Below are positions 7,965-15,912 of a stretch of DNA of 64,000 bases, one piece after another (the stretch's first letter is position 1; each line of letters opens with the position of its first letter). Source of the DNA: a bacterium (lineage in GTDB: Bacteria > Vulcanimicrobiota > Xenobia > Xenobiales > JADMJV01). Both the position numbers and the translations under genes were made by a program. Location of the stretch: assembly GCA_018780265.1 (NCBI GenBank), contig JADMJV010000068.1, positions 176,596 through 240,595 of the forward strand, written 5' to 3'. The notes beneath the pieces are model-generated. The model did not search any database. It was not told the origin of the DNA and worked only from the letters and a program-made list of their open reading frames with translations.

Positions 7965-9326
7965 CTACTTCAAACTGACAACCGGGTGAGCCGCCTTCTG
8001 GCCGTGGCCCAGGCACACCACCTTGCAGGCGTAGCCGGACAGGTCGCGACCCTGAGTCCAACCGCGGGTGTCTACCAGCACCTTGGCCTGTTTCAGGATC
8101 GAGTCCATGTCGAATTCGGTGTGGTCGGTCATTAGCACGCAACAGTCGGCCTTGGCGATCTCGGAGGGGTCGACGGAGCGCCACATGACTCCCTCAATCT
8201 TGACGGCTGGCAGCATGGGATCCAGGTATTTTACATCGGCCTGGCGATGTTGCAATATCTCCAAAACCCGCACGGAGGGGGACTCACGATGGTCGGCCAC
8301 ATCCTTTTTGTAGGCCATGCCCAACAACAGCACGTTGGCGCCCACCAATCCGCGCGAGCCCAGACCTTGAATGATCAGGTCTACCACGTGATGAGGCATA
8401 TGGGCGTTCAATTGGCCGGCAAGCTCGATAAAACGGGTGGAAAAATCAAACTCGCGAGCCTTCCAGGTCAGGTAAAAGGGGTCAAGCGGAATGCAGTGAC
8501 CGCCGATACCCGGGCCGGGATTGAAGCGCATGAAGCCAAAAGGCTTGGTGGAAGCCAGGTCGAGAATCTCCCACACGTTCAGGCTCATCTCGTTGCACAG
8601 CAGGGCGAGTTCGTTGACCAGCGCAATGTTGACGCTGCGAAAGATGTTCTCAAACAGCTTTTCCAGCTCGGCCGCTCGCGAGGAGGAGGCTTTCTTGACC
8701 AGGTCGGTGCGCTCTAGCAGCGTTTGGTAAAGCTGAGCGGTCAGGTCGGTGCAGGTGGGGGTCACGCCGCCCACGATCTTGGTGGTGTTGTAGGTGTGGT
8801 ACGAAGGATTGCCCGGATCGACGCGCTCGGGCGAGAAGGCCAGAAAGAAGTCGCGCCCCACCTGGGTCACGCGCCCTCCCGCCAGCACCAGCGGCAGCAC
8901 CACTTCTTCGGTGGTCCCCGGGTAAGTGGTGCTTTCCAGCACCACCAGCGTGCCCGGCTTCATCAGTTGGCCGATGCGCTTGGCCACACCCTCTACGTAA
9001 CTGATATTGGGCTCGCGATTCTTGGTCAGCGGCGTGGGTACACAGATCACAATCACGTCGGAGTGACTCATGCAGTTGATATCCCGGGTGGGATTGAACT
9101 TGCCCGAAGACACGGAGGCCTGAACCACGGCATCCTGGCCATTGATGTAATCAGTGCCCTGCATCAGGCGGTCAATCTTGGGGGCATCGTCGTCCAGACC
9201 CATCACCCGAAAGCCCTGCTGGGCAAATCCCAAAGCAAGAGGCAGACCCACGTAGCCCAGACCCACCACCGTGATGGTTGCGCTTCGATCCTGTAAGGCC
9301 TGGCTGAGACGATTGATTGATTCCAC
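7965..9326 (-). CDS. UDP-N-acetyl-D-glucosamine 6-dehydrogenase type enzyme (WbpA/WecC/TviB family)
   Basis: 453 residues. N-terminal Rossmann motif VGLGYVGLPLA, a VPTPL loop, catalytic cysteine in GPGIGGHCIPLDPFYL and C-terminal GMAYKKDVADHRESP all match nucleotide-sugar dehydrogenases that act on UDP-HexNAc. They form UDP-N-acetylglucosaminuronate or its isomer with NAD+. This differs from ugd at 388 in the HCIPLDPFYL motif and in length. The product could be the precursor of a 2,3-diamino-uronic acid, which would fit the acetamidino triads further on. The exact HexNAc substrate cannot be fixed from sequence. Confidence 0.85.
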   Translation of the reverse strand: MESINRLSQALQDRSATITVVGLGYVGLPLALGFAQQGFRVMGLDDDAPKIDRLMQGTDYINGQDAVVQASVSSGKFNPTRDINCMSHSDVIVICVPTPLTKNREPNISYVEGVAKRIGQLMKPGTLVVLESTTYPGTTEEVVLPLVLAGGRVTQVGRDFFLAFSPERVDPGNPSYHTYNTTKIVGGVTPTCTDLTAQLYQTLLERTDLVKKASSSRAAELEKLFENIFRSVNIALVNELALLCNEMSLNVWEILDLASTKPFGFMRFNPGPGIGGHCIPLDPFYLTWKAREFDFSTRFIELAGQLNAHMPHHVVDLIIQGLGSRGLVGANVLLLGMAYKKDVADHRESPSVRVLEILQHRQADVKYLDPMLPAVKIEGVMWRSVDPSEIAKADCCVLMTDHTEFDMDSILKQAKVLVDTRGWTQGRDLSGYACKVVCLGHGQKAAHPVVSLK

Positions 9327-9332
9327 TGTGTT

Positions 9333-10103
9333 TTACCTGTTTTCTGGTAGATTGCGAAGGGTGTAGGCCACCACGGCCACGTTATCTTGCCCCCCGGGAT
9401 GTCCGTCTACTCCTGTTAATGCCAATTGGGTCAGGGCCCGGGCCAACCTGGCCGGGTCGCCCCCGGCGCCCGTGGCCAGTTCCTCAATGTGGCGCAACTG
9501 CACGGAGCGATGCGGATCGCGGTAGCAGCATTCATTGACGCCGTCGCTGAACAGCAACATCAATTCGTCGGCGGCCAGCGTAAACTGAAAGGCCTGACCC
9601 ATCTCGATCGGGATGGGCCCGTCGGCGCGCACGTAGGTGTCGCTCAGTTTGTTGCGCACGGCCACCCCTTGCGGGCCCACCGTGGCCAGCGTGCAGTCGC
9701 CAAAAGAGAGCCCAAAAACCCCACCCGTCGACTCATCGTGACAGGCCACCAACAGCGTGCTTCCGCCCATCTCGTCCTGCAGCCACTCTTCCGATGACAA
9801 CCACAGCGACAGTTGGCCCAACCGCCCGGGCACGCTGGCACACGACTCGTGCAAGGCCTCCAGGAGGCGATGACTGACATAGTGCCCCATATGCCCATCG
9901 GCCACGGCCAACAGCCAGCGGGTGCCGTCTTTGAGCACCACGGCGCCGTCTTCATTGGGAAATTCCTTACTGCCCTTGTAGGCAAAGGACGGCGACTCCG
10001 GGTCGGCTCCCGCGCTCAGGCATATGCTGACCCTAGCCAGACTGCGCTCGACAATCTGACCCAACACCGGCACATCTTGACCTAACAATATCAGGCGTTC
10101 CAT
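9333..10103 (-). CDS. PP2C-type serine/threonine phosphatase
   Basis: 256 residues. PP2C metal-binding motifs are in order: PNEDGAV, VADGHMGHYVS, GGSTLLVA, LLFSDGVNE and GGQDNVAVV. The aspartates of DG and QDN coordinate two Mn2+/Mg2+ ions in the family. No sensor domain or membrane segment is visible. I chose ATG 10103 because longer frames overlap the TacT-like gene. It lies 6 bp upstream of the nucleotide-sugar dehydrogenase and may be co-transcribed. A role in dephosphorylating polysaccharide-machinery proteins or HprK-type kinase substrates is conceivable but unproven. Confidence 0.85.
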   Translation of the reverse strand: MERLILLGQDVPVLGQIVERSLARVSICLSAGADPESPSFAYKGSKEFPNEDGAVVLKDGTRWLLAVADGHMGHYVSHRLLEALHESCASVPGRLGQLSLWLSSEEWLQDEMGGSTLLVACHDESTGGVFGLSFGDCTLATVGPQGVAVRNKLSDTYVRADGPIPIEMGQAFQFTLAADELMLLFSDGVNECCYRDPHRSVQLRHIEELATGAGGDPARLARALTQLALTGVDGHPGGQDNVAVVAYTLRNLPENR

Positions 10104-10141
10104 GGGCCTCGCGCATTCTCTGCCGACCGGCCATTTCCCGC

Positions 10142-10636
10142 TCACAGATTCCTTTGCAGATCCTTGGTCATCAAGTAGAGGTGAAGGGGACTGAAGCCGC
10201 ATGGCTCAAAGCCAAAGTGGCGGTAGAATTCAGCCGCTCTTTCGTCCTTGGCGTGGGTCAGAAGTGCGCGGCAACCAATCAACTCCTGCGCCTGCATGTA
10301 ACGAAGAAAAGCATCTCGAAGCAGGCCTTTGCCGACGCCCCTATTTTTCTGGCTGGAGTCGACGGCTAACCGGCCCAGCAAAATCAGCGGGGCCGGATGC
10401 CGAGGAAGGCCTTTGGCCACTCGGGTTGGCACCTCATCCAGGCTAGCCGAAGCCGCAGCCAGGCTGTAGTAACCTAGAACCTTCATCTCCTCGCAAGTAA
10501 CGAAGGTTCTGGCCGCACCCTGCTGATGGTTGGTCAGAGCGAATCTTTGTAGATACAGGTTGAGACCGGGATTGCCGCAATCAAAGTCGACCGATAGATG
10601 ACTCACCCGAATGGGTTCTGGCTTGCTTAATCCCAC
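10142..10636 (-). CDS. tacT: GNAT acetyltransferase toxin, TacT-like
   Basis: 164 residues. The GNAT acetyl-CoA loop is LAVDSSQKNRGVGKGLL (Q/R-x-x-G-x-G/A), followed by FYRHFGFEP. The N-terminus (HLSVDFDCGNPGLNLYLQRF) is typical of TacT/AtaT toxins, which acetylate the amino group of charged tRNAs. The partner upstream is a DUF1778 antitoxin, the usual arrangement, with a 10-nt overlap (GTG start at 10636). No Shine-Dalgarno is evident, so translation is probably coupled to the antitoxin. Confidence 0.88.
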   Translation of the reverse strand: MGLSKPEPIRVSHLSVDFDCGNPGLNLYLQRFALTNHQQGAARTFVTCEEMKVLGYYSLAAASASLDEVPTRVAKGLPRHPAPLILLGRLAVDSSQKNRGVGKGLLRDAFLRYMQAQELIGCRALLTHAKDERAAEFYRHFGFEPCGFSPLHLYLMTKDLQRNL

Positions 10637-10893
10637 GGAGGTGGGGTTTGGAACAACTCGCGCAGGTTTGGTATGTCCTTGGCCGGCTGATCGAGGGCAT
10701 CCAGGAAGGCTTGCATCTGCTGGGACGAGAGCTGAAAACTGCTTTGCTGGGCCAACACCTCTTGAGCGCTTTGACGAGCTGCCTTTAAGATAAATTCGCT
10801 GAGATTGGATCCCTGTAACTGCGCCGCCCTCTGCAAAGAGACTTTGTCACGATCCGAGATTCTCAGAGTCAAATTCTTTGTTTTTGTGTCCAT
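10627..10893 (-). CDS. tacA: DUF1778 ribbon-helix-helix antitoxin, TacA-like
   Basis: 88 residues. KNLTLRISDRDKVSLQRAA forms the N-terminal ribbon-helix-helix region and SNLSEFILKAARQSAQEVL the second helix, as in DUF1778 antitoxins. The C-terminal tail should bind and block the GNAT toxin. I chose ATG 10893: a promoter lies 8 nt upstream and an inverted repeat ATACA-T-TGTAT overlaps it. A longer frame to 10923 would run through that promoter. TacA-type proteins autorepress with their toxin. Confidence 0.88.
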   Translation of the reverse strand: MDTKTKNLTLRISDRDKVSLQRAAQLQGSNLSEFILKAARQSAQEVLAQQSSFQLSSQQMQAFLDALDQPAKDIPNLRELFQTPPPWD

Positions 10894-10897
10894 GACA

Positions 10898-10930
10898 ATA
10901 CATTGTATGCACGTCGGGGCCAAATTGCAA
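10898..10930 (-). promoter_or_regulatory. Predicted tacAT promoter with palindromic site
   Basis: On the reverse strand: -35 TTGCAA (10925-10930), 17-bp spacer, -10 TACAAT (10902-10907), with the ATG starting 8 nt further on, leaving no room for a Shine-Dalgarno. The palindrome ATACA-T-TGTAT (10898-10908) covers the -10 and is a candidate operator. Confidence 0.55.
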
Positions 10931-10967
10931 GCGAGGAAAACCCACCTGCTCTAAGAAGGCCCGGGCC

Positions 10968-11858
10968 ATGGGACGCTGGCTCATTTTCCTGTGCCTCCTC
11001 TTGGCCAAGCTTTCCTTGGCCCGCGAAGTAGGGCTGCAATGGGCCAGCGACGGGCAGAACGTGCTGCTCAGCTGGGACCGCCCCGGGCTGGAAATGACCC
11101 TTTACAGGTCCACCCAACCGTTCGAGTTGGAAGATCTGAAAACCCCCACCTTTCCTATCTGCAAGATTGTGGGCCTGGGGATGGCCAATACTTATCTGGA
11201 CAATCGTCTGGCCCCCGACACCGACTATTTCTATGCGGGCAGCACGCCCGATGGCTGGTGGTTCACGGCCGACCCGGTCCACCTTCCCGCCCGCCCACTG
11301 CCCGATGAACTGATCGACCCCTGGATTCTGGTGGATAAACTCAACTACAGTCTGGAAGTTTACAGCGACGGCCGTATCGCCAAGCGCTATCCCATTGCCC
11401 TGGGCTCCAGTCCGCGCAAACGCAAACTGCATCAGGATCGCGCCTCAACGCCCGAGGGGCGCTACGAAATTTGCGGAGTCCAGCCCAAGGCCACCTTTTA
11501 CAAAGCCTACGACGTGAGCTATCCGAACCAGGCCGATCGGGCCAGACACAAACTGCTGGCCCCCAAGACCCCTATCGGCGGTGAGATTCAAATTCACGGG
11601 GGTGGCATCGAGGACAACTGGACCTGGGGCTGTATTGCCATGCGCAATCAAGACCTGGACGAACTCTTCCGGCATCCAGAGATAGCCCGAGGCACGGTAT
11701 TGTGGATTGTGGGCAGCGAACTGAGCTGCCAGGATCTGGAGTGCGACGAACAGGCTCCCGCCATTGACCCGGTTGAGTTGGGTCACTGGCAGAGGCGCTG
11801 CAAACTGCCGGTTTCGTGTTTGCGGGATAAAGCCACGCGGGCCAGGCAGGGACCTTGA
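10968..11858 (+). CDS. L,D-transpeptidase (YkuD domain), secreted
   Basis: 296 residues. A signal peptide (about 1-18, Leu-rich, ending SLA) is followed by a fibronectin-like region (about 20-105) and a YkuD domain (about 115-250). The catalytic region is EIQIHGGG with NWTWGCIAMRNQD: the conserved His and the nucleophilic Cys are present. These enzymes make 3-3 crosslinks in peptidoglycan or attach proteins to it. The usual Ser before GC is Trp here. The gene is divergent from tacA and 23 bp before a small secreted protein. Confidence 0.85.
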   Translation: MGRWLIFLCLLLAKLSLAREVGLQWASDGQNVLLSWDRPGLEMTLYRSTQPFELEDLKTPTFPICKIVGLGMANTYLDNRLAPDTDYFYAGSTPDGWWFTADPVHLPARPLPDELIDPWILVDKLNYSLEVYSDGRIAKRYPIALGSSPRKRKLHQDRASTPEGRYEICGVQPKATFYKAYDVSYPNQADRARHKLLAPKTPIGGEIQIHGGGIEDNWTWGCIAMRNQDLDELFRHPEIARGTVLWIVGSELSCQDLECDEQAPAIDPVELGHWQRRCKLPVSCLRDKATRARQGP

Positions 11859-11881
11859 CATATGCGAGGTAACCTCCAGCC

Positions 11882-12370
11882 ATGACGCGCTGGATGATAG
11901 GGCTCGTACTTACCTTGGGAGCCTGGGCCCAGCCCGTGGTTTGGAATGTGACCGTGCCACCTCATTGGACTTCTGCTGCCGGTAGTTCCGATGGGTCCCT
12001 GGTGATGCAACTCCACCCCAAGGACCCATCCCATACAGCCAGCGTAGTGATCCGCCGCTACCCTCAAGAGCTACCTTCTCTGACCGACGAGCTTCAACAA
12101 CTTCGCTATTCGGTGATCTTGAAACTAGAGGGAAGAATCTTCAAGTCCAGGCCATGTTTGATAGCCGGTCAGCCCGGTTTGCGAGTGGACTACGAGGGAC
12201 GTACCGATTCCGGGGCTTTCAAGAAGTTTGTGCGTTACATGACGACCTATCATCAGGAATTACTGACCGTGCATTGCGCGGTCTCTTCCCAGGCAGCCGC
12301 CGACGAGGCCGACTTCAAGGCCATCCTGGAAGGCATCCGCGCGACGGCAGCGGCGGCGGATCCTGAATAG
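11882..12370 (+). CDS. Small secreted protein of unknown function
   Basis: 162 residues with a clear signal peptide (MTRWMIGLVLTLGAWA, cleavage after AWA). The mature part is a mixed alpha/beta domain with two cysteines (CLIAGQ and VHCAV) that may form a disulfide. The pattern PxxW...SSDGSL...A...G...RV.Y..R loosely resembles DcrB/PsbP-like or DUF1795 folds, but this is weak. It follows the L,D-transpeptidase by 23 bp, so a shared periplasmic or cell-wall role is plausible. Confidence 0.6.
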   Translation: MTRWMIGLVLTLGAWAQPVVWNVTVPPHWTSAAGSSDGSLVMQLHPKDPSHTASVVIRRYPQELPSLTDELQQLRYSVILKLEGRIFKSRPCLIAGQPGLRVDYEGRTDSGAFKKFVRYMTTYHQELLTVHCAVSSQAAADEADFKAILEGIRATAAAADPE

Positions 12371-12373
12371 GAG

Positions 12374-13810
12374 TTAGCCTGGCTCGTCCAGGAGAAGGCA
12401 TTGCCGTGATGTCGGCAACGTTTCCTCTCGCTTGTAAGCCTCCCATAGTTCCTTCAGTTCCGCATCGACGGGAGGAATGACGGCCATCACCGGAACCCTA
12501 AGCGAGGTCTCTATCTTTGGCACCAGTCGCAGACTGGCGCCAAGGAATTCGACCGACAAAACAACAGTGATGGCTAACCCCAGACTAAATGGGAGTCCGA
12601 GACCAATTCGTGAGGCTAGCGAACGGCTCTTTTTCTCTTTGGCGCGTACTCCCGGCCCTGGATTTTCTAAGACCGTTATGGCCCCCTGACGCCGGCTGCT
12701 CTGCTCAACCACGCGGGCCTGGTACAGTTGCTTGACCAGATTGAGGTGATTTTCTTCCCACATGTTCAGTTGCCGTTCCAGCTTGGCTACTTCGCGCTTC
12801 TCAGACGGCGTGAGTTGCCGATGCCGAATTTCAGAAATGCGCAGGTCGATCGATTCCAGTTGCTTGCGTTTGTCCGACAGAGTCCGGCTTTTTTCTTGAG
12901 ACACGGCGTCAGCAAATTGCTGTACGCGTGTCTGATAGAGTTGCTGAAGCTTCTCCAGTTTGGCGCGCTGCTCCACCACTTGCAGGTTCTCCTGAGTGTA
13001 GAGTTGCTCCAATTCCACCAGCTTCAGGCGGGCAGCAGTGACGGAGGACTCCAGTTGAGAGAGCCCGGAGTCAGGCTTGGCCATGACCGCCGAGGGCACT
13101 ACGGCCGATTGACCGGATAAATACGACTGCACGGAGCCCATTTCCGCTTCTAGTACGGCCTGCTCCTCACGCAGCTTGCGCTTGTCATTCTCCAGCGCGT
13201 TCAAACTCTCGGCTCCGACGGTGTTCTCGGCAGCATCGGCGTGCGAACTGGTTATGGTAAGCAGCTTCTCTTCAGTATCGTCGACTTTTTCTTTGGCCTC
13301 GGCCACGAGTTCTTCTAAAAAACGCCGGGTATTAGCAAACTCACGAGCCGACAACTCCTCGACATAGTTGACAAACTCCTGAACGGCCGCCTCTGTCAGT
13401 TTTTGGGCCTGTGCGGGAGACGAATCCTGGACAGTCAGCGCAAACATATTGACCCGCCGGGCAAAGTCTTGAGAGAGCGGCTCCAAATGCACATTTTCCC
13501 TCAGCGCCTGCCAGCCCGAGTGTACATTGCACGCACTGCATATGCGCGAGAGGAGGCGTTCGCTGGTGACCAACTCCGTTAAGGTCTGCTGGTCCGACAG
13601 CCAGTTGCCGCTGTCGATGCCTCCTCGATATCCGTCTTGAGACAGTCCCTGACGTTGAGAGGGGCTCAATAAAATTTTAGAAGTGGAAACGTACACAACC
13701 TTCTTGCCCAATTCAGGCACGAGCAAGAAGGCAGTGAGGGCCGCCGCAGTTAATCCTAGCAGCAGCCAGATCTGCTGCCACAGGGTGAGCAGCAGGCGTC
13801 GAATATCCAC
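12374..13810 (-). CDS. Wzz/GumC-type chain-length determinant
   Basis: 478 residues. TM1 is near residues 12-32 and TM2 near 400-420, with a long periplasmic coiled-coil between, rich in Lys, Glu, Leu and Gln. This is the standard polysaccharide co-polymerase layout with a GNVR-like region. It should control polymer length in the inner membrane together with a polymerase and BY-kinase. No kinase domain is fused. GTG 13810 has AAAGGAATC about 5 nt upstream. It follows the FecR-like gene by 83 bp, and a BY-kinase-like ATPase is encoded divergently at 14779. Confidence 0.85.
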   Translation of the reverse strand: MDIRRLLLTLWQQIWLLLGLTAAALTAFLLVPELGKKVVYVSTSKILLSPSQRQGLSQDGYRGGIDSGNWLSDQQTLTELVTSERLLSRICSACNVHSGWQALRENVHLEPLSQDFARRVNMFALTVQDSSPAQAQKLTEAAVQEFVNYVEELSAREFANTRRFLEELVAEAKEKVDDTEEKLLTITSSHADAAENTVGAESLNALENDKRKLREEQAVLEAEMGSVQSYLSGQSAVVPSAVMAKPDSGLSQLESSVTAARLKLVELEQLYTQENLQVVEQRAKLEKLQQLYQTRVQQFADAVSQEKSRTLSDKRKQLESIDLRISEIRHRQLTPSEKREVAKLERQLNMWEENHLNLVKQLYQARVVEQSSRRQGAITVLENPGPGVRAKEKKSRSLASRIGLGLPFSLGLAITVVLSVEFLGASLRLVPKIETSLRVPVMAVIPPVDAELKELWEAYKREETLPTSRQCLLLDEPG

Positions 13811-13893
13811 AACGATTCCTTTTGGCCGACCAGTTCAAAATCCTCGCCCAGCTTCGCAAACAAAACAACCACTGGGCAGCCCGTGCACATGTC

Positions 13894-14718
13894 TTAGGGG
13901 CTGGCAGGATTAACGACGCGGTCACCGTCATTTCTTCTGGTCACCAGCACCACGATGCCGCCCGCGCCCAAGATACCACCGATCCATGGCCAGGGATTAC
14001 CGCCCACCTGAGGAGGCGGAGGTTGCTGCGGGGGCGGACTGGGAGAGGGAGGAGCGACGCTGGGTGTCACGGGGGGAGTATAGGCCGGCGAAGCCGTTTC
14101 CACCGGTGGAATTGGACTCTCAACAAGTCTCTTGCCCTTGTTTGCTTCACCTTGAGTAAACCGACGGCGGTTTTTGTTTTTATTGCGTTGGCGAACGTCG
14201 GGACCGTCAAGAGCGACCTGCGAGGCAAACTTCTTCCAGGCCTTAGCCGCAGTCTCGGGGGTGGCCAGAAGGTCCGTCATCTGAGCGTCGCCGTCGACGA
14301 TGTAGAAATTTTCAAGGGGACCCGCGTCCAGCACAAACTCTGCCTGCGAGGCCGAAACTTGCTTGTTTCGCGACGACACGACGCAGGGGGCACTGCTGTC
14401 GACCTTGACATAAATCTTGCCACCTCGAGCATCTAGCCTGGCCGCCCCGTTTTGGGACTCGGACAGACGGACCCGGGCGCCCGGTTCAACACGCACGGTC
14501 ATACCCGGCACTCGCAGGGTGGTCTCAGATTTGTCGGACCGAACCCATTTCCCTACTGGTACGGAACTGGCTTGATTCCATCTCCCGTTGGATCCTTCGA
14601 CCCGCGCAGAACCACGCAATACGAAGGTATCGCTCTTGGCTTCAGCAGCCCGCACCGCCGACACGCCGACAATACTGACGATTCCGATCGCGGCCGCTAA
14701 TAGGTGTGATTTTTTCAT
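13894..14718 (-). CDS. FecR-domain-like secreted/anchored protein
   Basis: 274 residues. Signal peptide at 1-25 (MKKSHLLAAAIGIVSIVGVSA), then a FecR-like beta domain (about 30-150) with VGKWVRSDKSETTLRVPG and VRVEPGARVRLS. Then come a basic linker, a Pro-rich stretch (about 195-240) and a C-terminal hydrophobic helix (WPWIGGILGAGGIVVLV) ending in basic residues. This looks like a protein held in the envelope by its C-terminal membrane segment. ATG 14718 has a near-perfect AAGGAGG. It lies upstream of Wzz and may sense or organise the polysaccharide assembly. No FecI-type sigma factor is nearby. Confidence 0.7.
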   Translation of the reverse strand: MKKSHLLAAAIGIVSIVGVSAVRAAEAKSDTFVLRGSARVEGSNGRWNQASSVPVGKWVRSDKSETTLRVPGMTVRVEPGARVRLSESQNGAARLDARGGKIYVKVDSSAPCVVSSRNKQVSASQAEFVLDAGPLENFYIVDGDAQMTDLLATPETAAKAWKKFASQVALDGPDVRQRNKNKNRRRFTQGEANKGKRLVESPIPPVETASPAYTPPVTPSVAPPSPSPPPQQPPPPQVGGNPWPWIGGILGAGGIVVLVTRRNDGDRVVNPASP

Positions 14719-14778
14719 GGGTCCTCCTTGGGTCGTTGGGGGGCAGGATTCTAAGCCTCCCCCCACGACTCCTCTGTT

Positions 14779-15378
14779 GTGGGCAAGTCTTTTCATCCGT
14801 GTCTGTACCAGTCCAATCCTACCAGTCCATTTTCCGAGCACATTCGGAGCGTGCGCACCCACTTGGTGCAAAGACATCTCCGCCGCGGCCAAAAGTCTCT
14901 GCTAATCACCAGTTGCTGGCCAGGCGAGGGAAAAACCACCGTAGCGATCAATCTGGCCGCGGCCCTGTGCGAATTCGGACTGCGCACCCTGCTCATCGAC
15001 GCCGACCTTCGCAGTCGCCGCCTGACCCGACTATTGCTTCCCTGCGGCAGTGGAGGCAACTCACCGCTGCCCACAGACGGGAGTGGACCCATGGTTCTCG
15101 GAGCCTGGGCTCCAACGGAATTCCCTCCTCATGAGGCACTGACTCGACCGGACTACGTTGCCAATATCATTAGCTACAGCCAAGGCTTTCAGGCGGTATT
15201 GACGGACAGTCCGGCTCTGTCGATGTGTAGCGACGCTCATCTGACTCAACCTTGGGTCGATGGAGCCGTGATAGTCGTTTCCCGGGCCCGGTTTCAGGGA
15301 GTGTCCGAAGGAAACCTGGTCGAAGACCTGAGAGAACACGGGATTGATGTAGTGGGCACCCTCTTGACAGAAGCTTGA
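14779..15378 (+). CDS. Short CpsD/BY-kinase-like ATPase without tyrosine tail
   Basis: 199 residues. The N-terminal NPTSPFSEHIRSVRTHL is the BY-kinase lead-in. Walker A is SCWPGEGKTT, Walker A' LLIDADL, and the Walker B region VLTDSPAL. The family length is usually 210-260, and here the region after Walker A' is short and there is no C-terminal tyrosine cluster. Such proteins bind Wzz partners and cycle autophosphorylation; without a tyrosine tail it may work as a ParA/MinD-like ATPase or pseudokinase. GTG start, no strong Shine-Dalgarno. It is divergent from the FecR and Wzz genes. Confidence 0.75.
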   Translation: MGKSFHPCLYQSNPTSPFSEHIRSVRTHLVQRHLRRGQKSLLITSCWPGEGKTTVAINLAAALCEFGLRTLLIDADLRSRRLTRLLLPCGSGGNSPLPTDGSGPMVLGAWAPTEFPPHEALTRPDYVANIISYSQGFQAVLTDSPALSMCSDAHLTQPWVDGAVIVVSRARFQGVSEGNLVEDLREHGIDVVGTLLTEA

Positions 15379-15912
15379 GAACATAAGGTCGAATAAACCG
15401 TACAGTCCACTAGGAATCGGCCATGGGTCCCAGGATCTTCGAGGAGTCTCCAGAAAGTCTGTGGCTGAACCAGGTTCAGTTTTGTCCTCACCGGTTCCAC
15501 GCCAGTTTGGTTGGAGGCTGCTCTCCAGCAGGAAGACATTCTCAGCCGGTTCGTCTACGTGACGGCCCCTCTCAAGTCTGACTCCGCTGCCATCTCGCTT
15601 GAACCAGGAGGCGTTGAAAGATGGCAGCCCTAAGTAAGTAAGGGCCCGTCCCGGAATAAGTTGGTCACTCCGGTCGTGGAGGCGCCCCTCCAGCAAGGAG
15701 CGGCGAGGGCGAATATCGGGTCATGTTTAACCGAGACGTGACGCTGCTGGCGGGGATGGATCGATGGCCCGAGTGTCTATGCTATTTTGGGACGGGCCCT
15801 AAACTAGCGCGTTAGCGCGTGGCCATCAAAGTTCGGTTCCGGGGCACGACATTCGTGGACTTGCTTCCCATAGCCAGCCACGCTTTGGCTCTCAAATTCA
15901 GAATGTCACCCT
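15379..15912. other. Gene-free stretch containing a MITE-like element
   Basis: 534 bp with no convincing gene. It holds the 160-bp inverted-repeat element at 15641-15800. A short GC-rich direct repeat, agcgcgt-tagcgcgt, lies right of it near 15805-15820. A reverse-strand open frame across 15379-15696 has no family motif and runs into the antisense of the BY-kinase, so I do not call it. Confidence 0.5.
15641..15800. mobile_element. Candidate MITE or IS remnant with 12-bp terminal inverted repeats
   Basis: AGGGCCCGTCCC at 15641-15652 and its exact complement GGGACGGGCCCT at 15789-15800 bound 160 bp of non-coding DNA. Similarity extends inward (AATA after a 2-nt mismatch). An internal palindrome ggaggcgcccctcc lies near 15677-15690. 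Flanks are TA-rich (gtaagta / aaactag), so a TA-type duplication is possible but not certain. No transposase is present, so it would be mobilised in trans. Confidence 0.55.

Noticed and set aside
14779..15378. Pseudogene fragment of a BY-kinase
   Set aside because: All Walker motifs and the lead-in are intact in one frame, so it is kept as a short functional-looking gene.
15061..15696. 211-residue reverse frame over the BY-kinase end and the gap
   Set aside because: Half is antisense to the kinase and the rest crosses the inverted-repeat element; no domain found.
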